Shown piece after piece: positions 63,768 through 64,000 of a stretch of DNA of 64,000 bases. The DNA is from Fusibacter ferrireducens (GTDB taxonomy: Bacteria > Bacillota > Clostridia > Peptostreptococcales > Acidaminobacteraceae). The translations under genes were made by a program, and so were the position numbers. Within the stretch, counting starts at the first letter, position 1; the number at the start of each line of letters is the position of its first letter. The stretch covers positions 186,001-250,000 of the forward strand of contig NZ_JADKNH010000006.1 in NCBI RefSeq assembly GCF_015352425.1, given 5' to 3'. Under the pieces are notes generated by a model. The model searched no databases. It saw nothing but the letters and a program-made list of their open reading frames with translations, and was not told where the DNA came from.

Positions 63768-63819
63768 AAGGTATCTTTTAGTGTACTTCTTTACGACTTT
63801 ACTCAATAGCCATTAATGA

Positions 63820-64000
63820 AACCCTACAAAGCTAAACGTTGCAAATATCAGATCTAAAGCCATTCAGGGTGATAAAAATCAATCTGAACGTCTTAAGGCT
63901 CTTGACCTCTTCAAAAATAAAGAGATAAGGGTTCTAGTTGCTACAGATGTTGCCGCAAGAGGGATTGATATAAAAAACATCTCGCTAGTCATCAATTTGG
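63820..64000 (+). pseudogene. DEAD-box RNA helicase C-terminal-domain fragment
   Basis: The plus-strand frame opens after a TGA at 63817 and has no start codon. From about 63829 it encodes KLNVANIRSKAIQGDKNQSE, then RVLVATDVAARGIDIKNISL, the helicase motifs V and VI approach of RhlE-like DEAD-box proteins (the I(H)GDKxQ and VATDVAARGID signatures). The 200 bases upstream are terminator and promoter sequence with no helicase motifs, so the N-terminal two-thirds are missing. Remnant of a disrupted gene, or a rearrangement junction; it runs off the window. Confidence 0.7.

Overview
The window looks like a contiguous piece of chromosome from a low-GC, anaerobic, amino-acid-fermenting Clostridia-type Firmicute. 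I judge this from gene content, not a database match: a T-box leader on alaS, the SCIFF peptide with its radical SAM maturase, an Rrf2-NifS-NifU iron-sulfur cluster, HemZ, RecJ/Apt/Rel/Dtd order, a BglG-type RAT/terminator switch, and the full oxidative ornithine-fermentation operon. Almost all genes lie on the minus strand, consistent with one replication arm. I see no tRNA, rRNA, CRISPR array, insertion sequence or prophage.

Layout. 1-3.7 kb: alaS (5' part, cut by the window edge) with an alanine T-box, then nifU, nifS and an Rrf2 regulator behind a near-consensus promoter. 3.8-11.1 kb: an unknown membrane protein, NRDE and DJ-1/PfpI proteins, a small cysteine-cluster membrane protein, and a run of three lipoproteins headed by an AIM24-family gene. 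11.3-15.0 kb: a two-component pair with an extra kinase-less membrane sensor. 15.3-18.5 kb: rarA, a GntR regulator and rtcB. 18.8-23.4 kb: a gene with a sigma-28 type (flagellar) promoter, then a soluble histidine kinase with two CheY-like response regulators, one carrying an HDOD domain.

23.5-31.8 kb is the metabolic centre: ord, ortA, ortB, oraS, oraE, a MutL/GlmL-like gene and orr. Orr makes D-ornithine, OraSE moves the amino group to give 2,4-diaminopentanoate, Ord oxidises it, and OrtAB cleaves the product thiolytically to alanine and acetyl-CoA. Upstream of ord I find a textbook sigma-54 promoter and three copies of a GCAAAA/TTTTGC palindrome; 4.6 kb away a RocR-like sigma-54 activator is encoded. 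Two inverted ~96-bp repeat copies sit inside the operon.

32-38 kb: MFS and EamA transporters, an EAL-CBS-GGDEF protein, rocR and an RseC-like gene. 38.5-53.2 kb is a housekeeping block (aspS, hemZ, metallo-hydrolase, dtd, rel, apt, recJ, lapA, secF, secD, gamma-carbonic anhydrase-like, SCIFF maturase) ending in the 46-residue SCIFF precursor, which I found by hand. 53.4-57.8 kb: a beta-glucoside operon (antiterminator, PTS EIIBCA, 6-phospho-beta-glucosidase) with two RAT-like sites. 58-63.6 kb: a GNAT acetyltransferase, two unknown proteins, a GntR regulator, an AGCS symporter and a DDAH-type amidinohydrolase. The last 180 bases hold the C-terminal-domain fragment of a DEAD-box helicase with no 5' part in place.

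Several annotated starts were moved inward to the ATG/TTG that follows the Shine-Dalgarno sequence; this is stated per gene.
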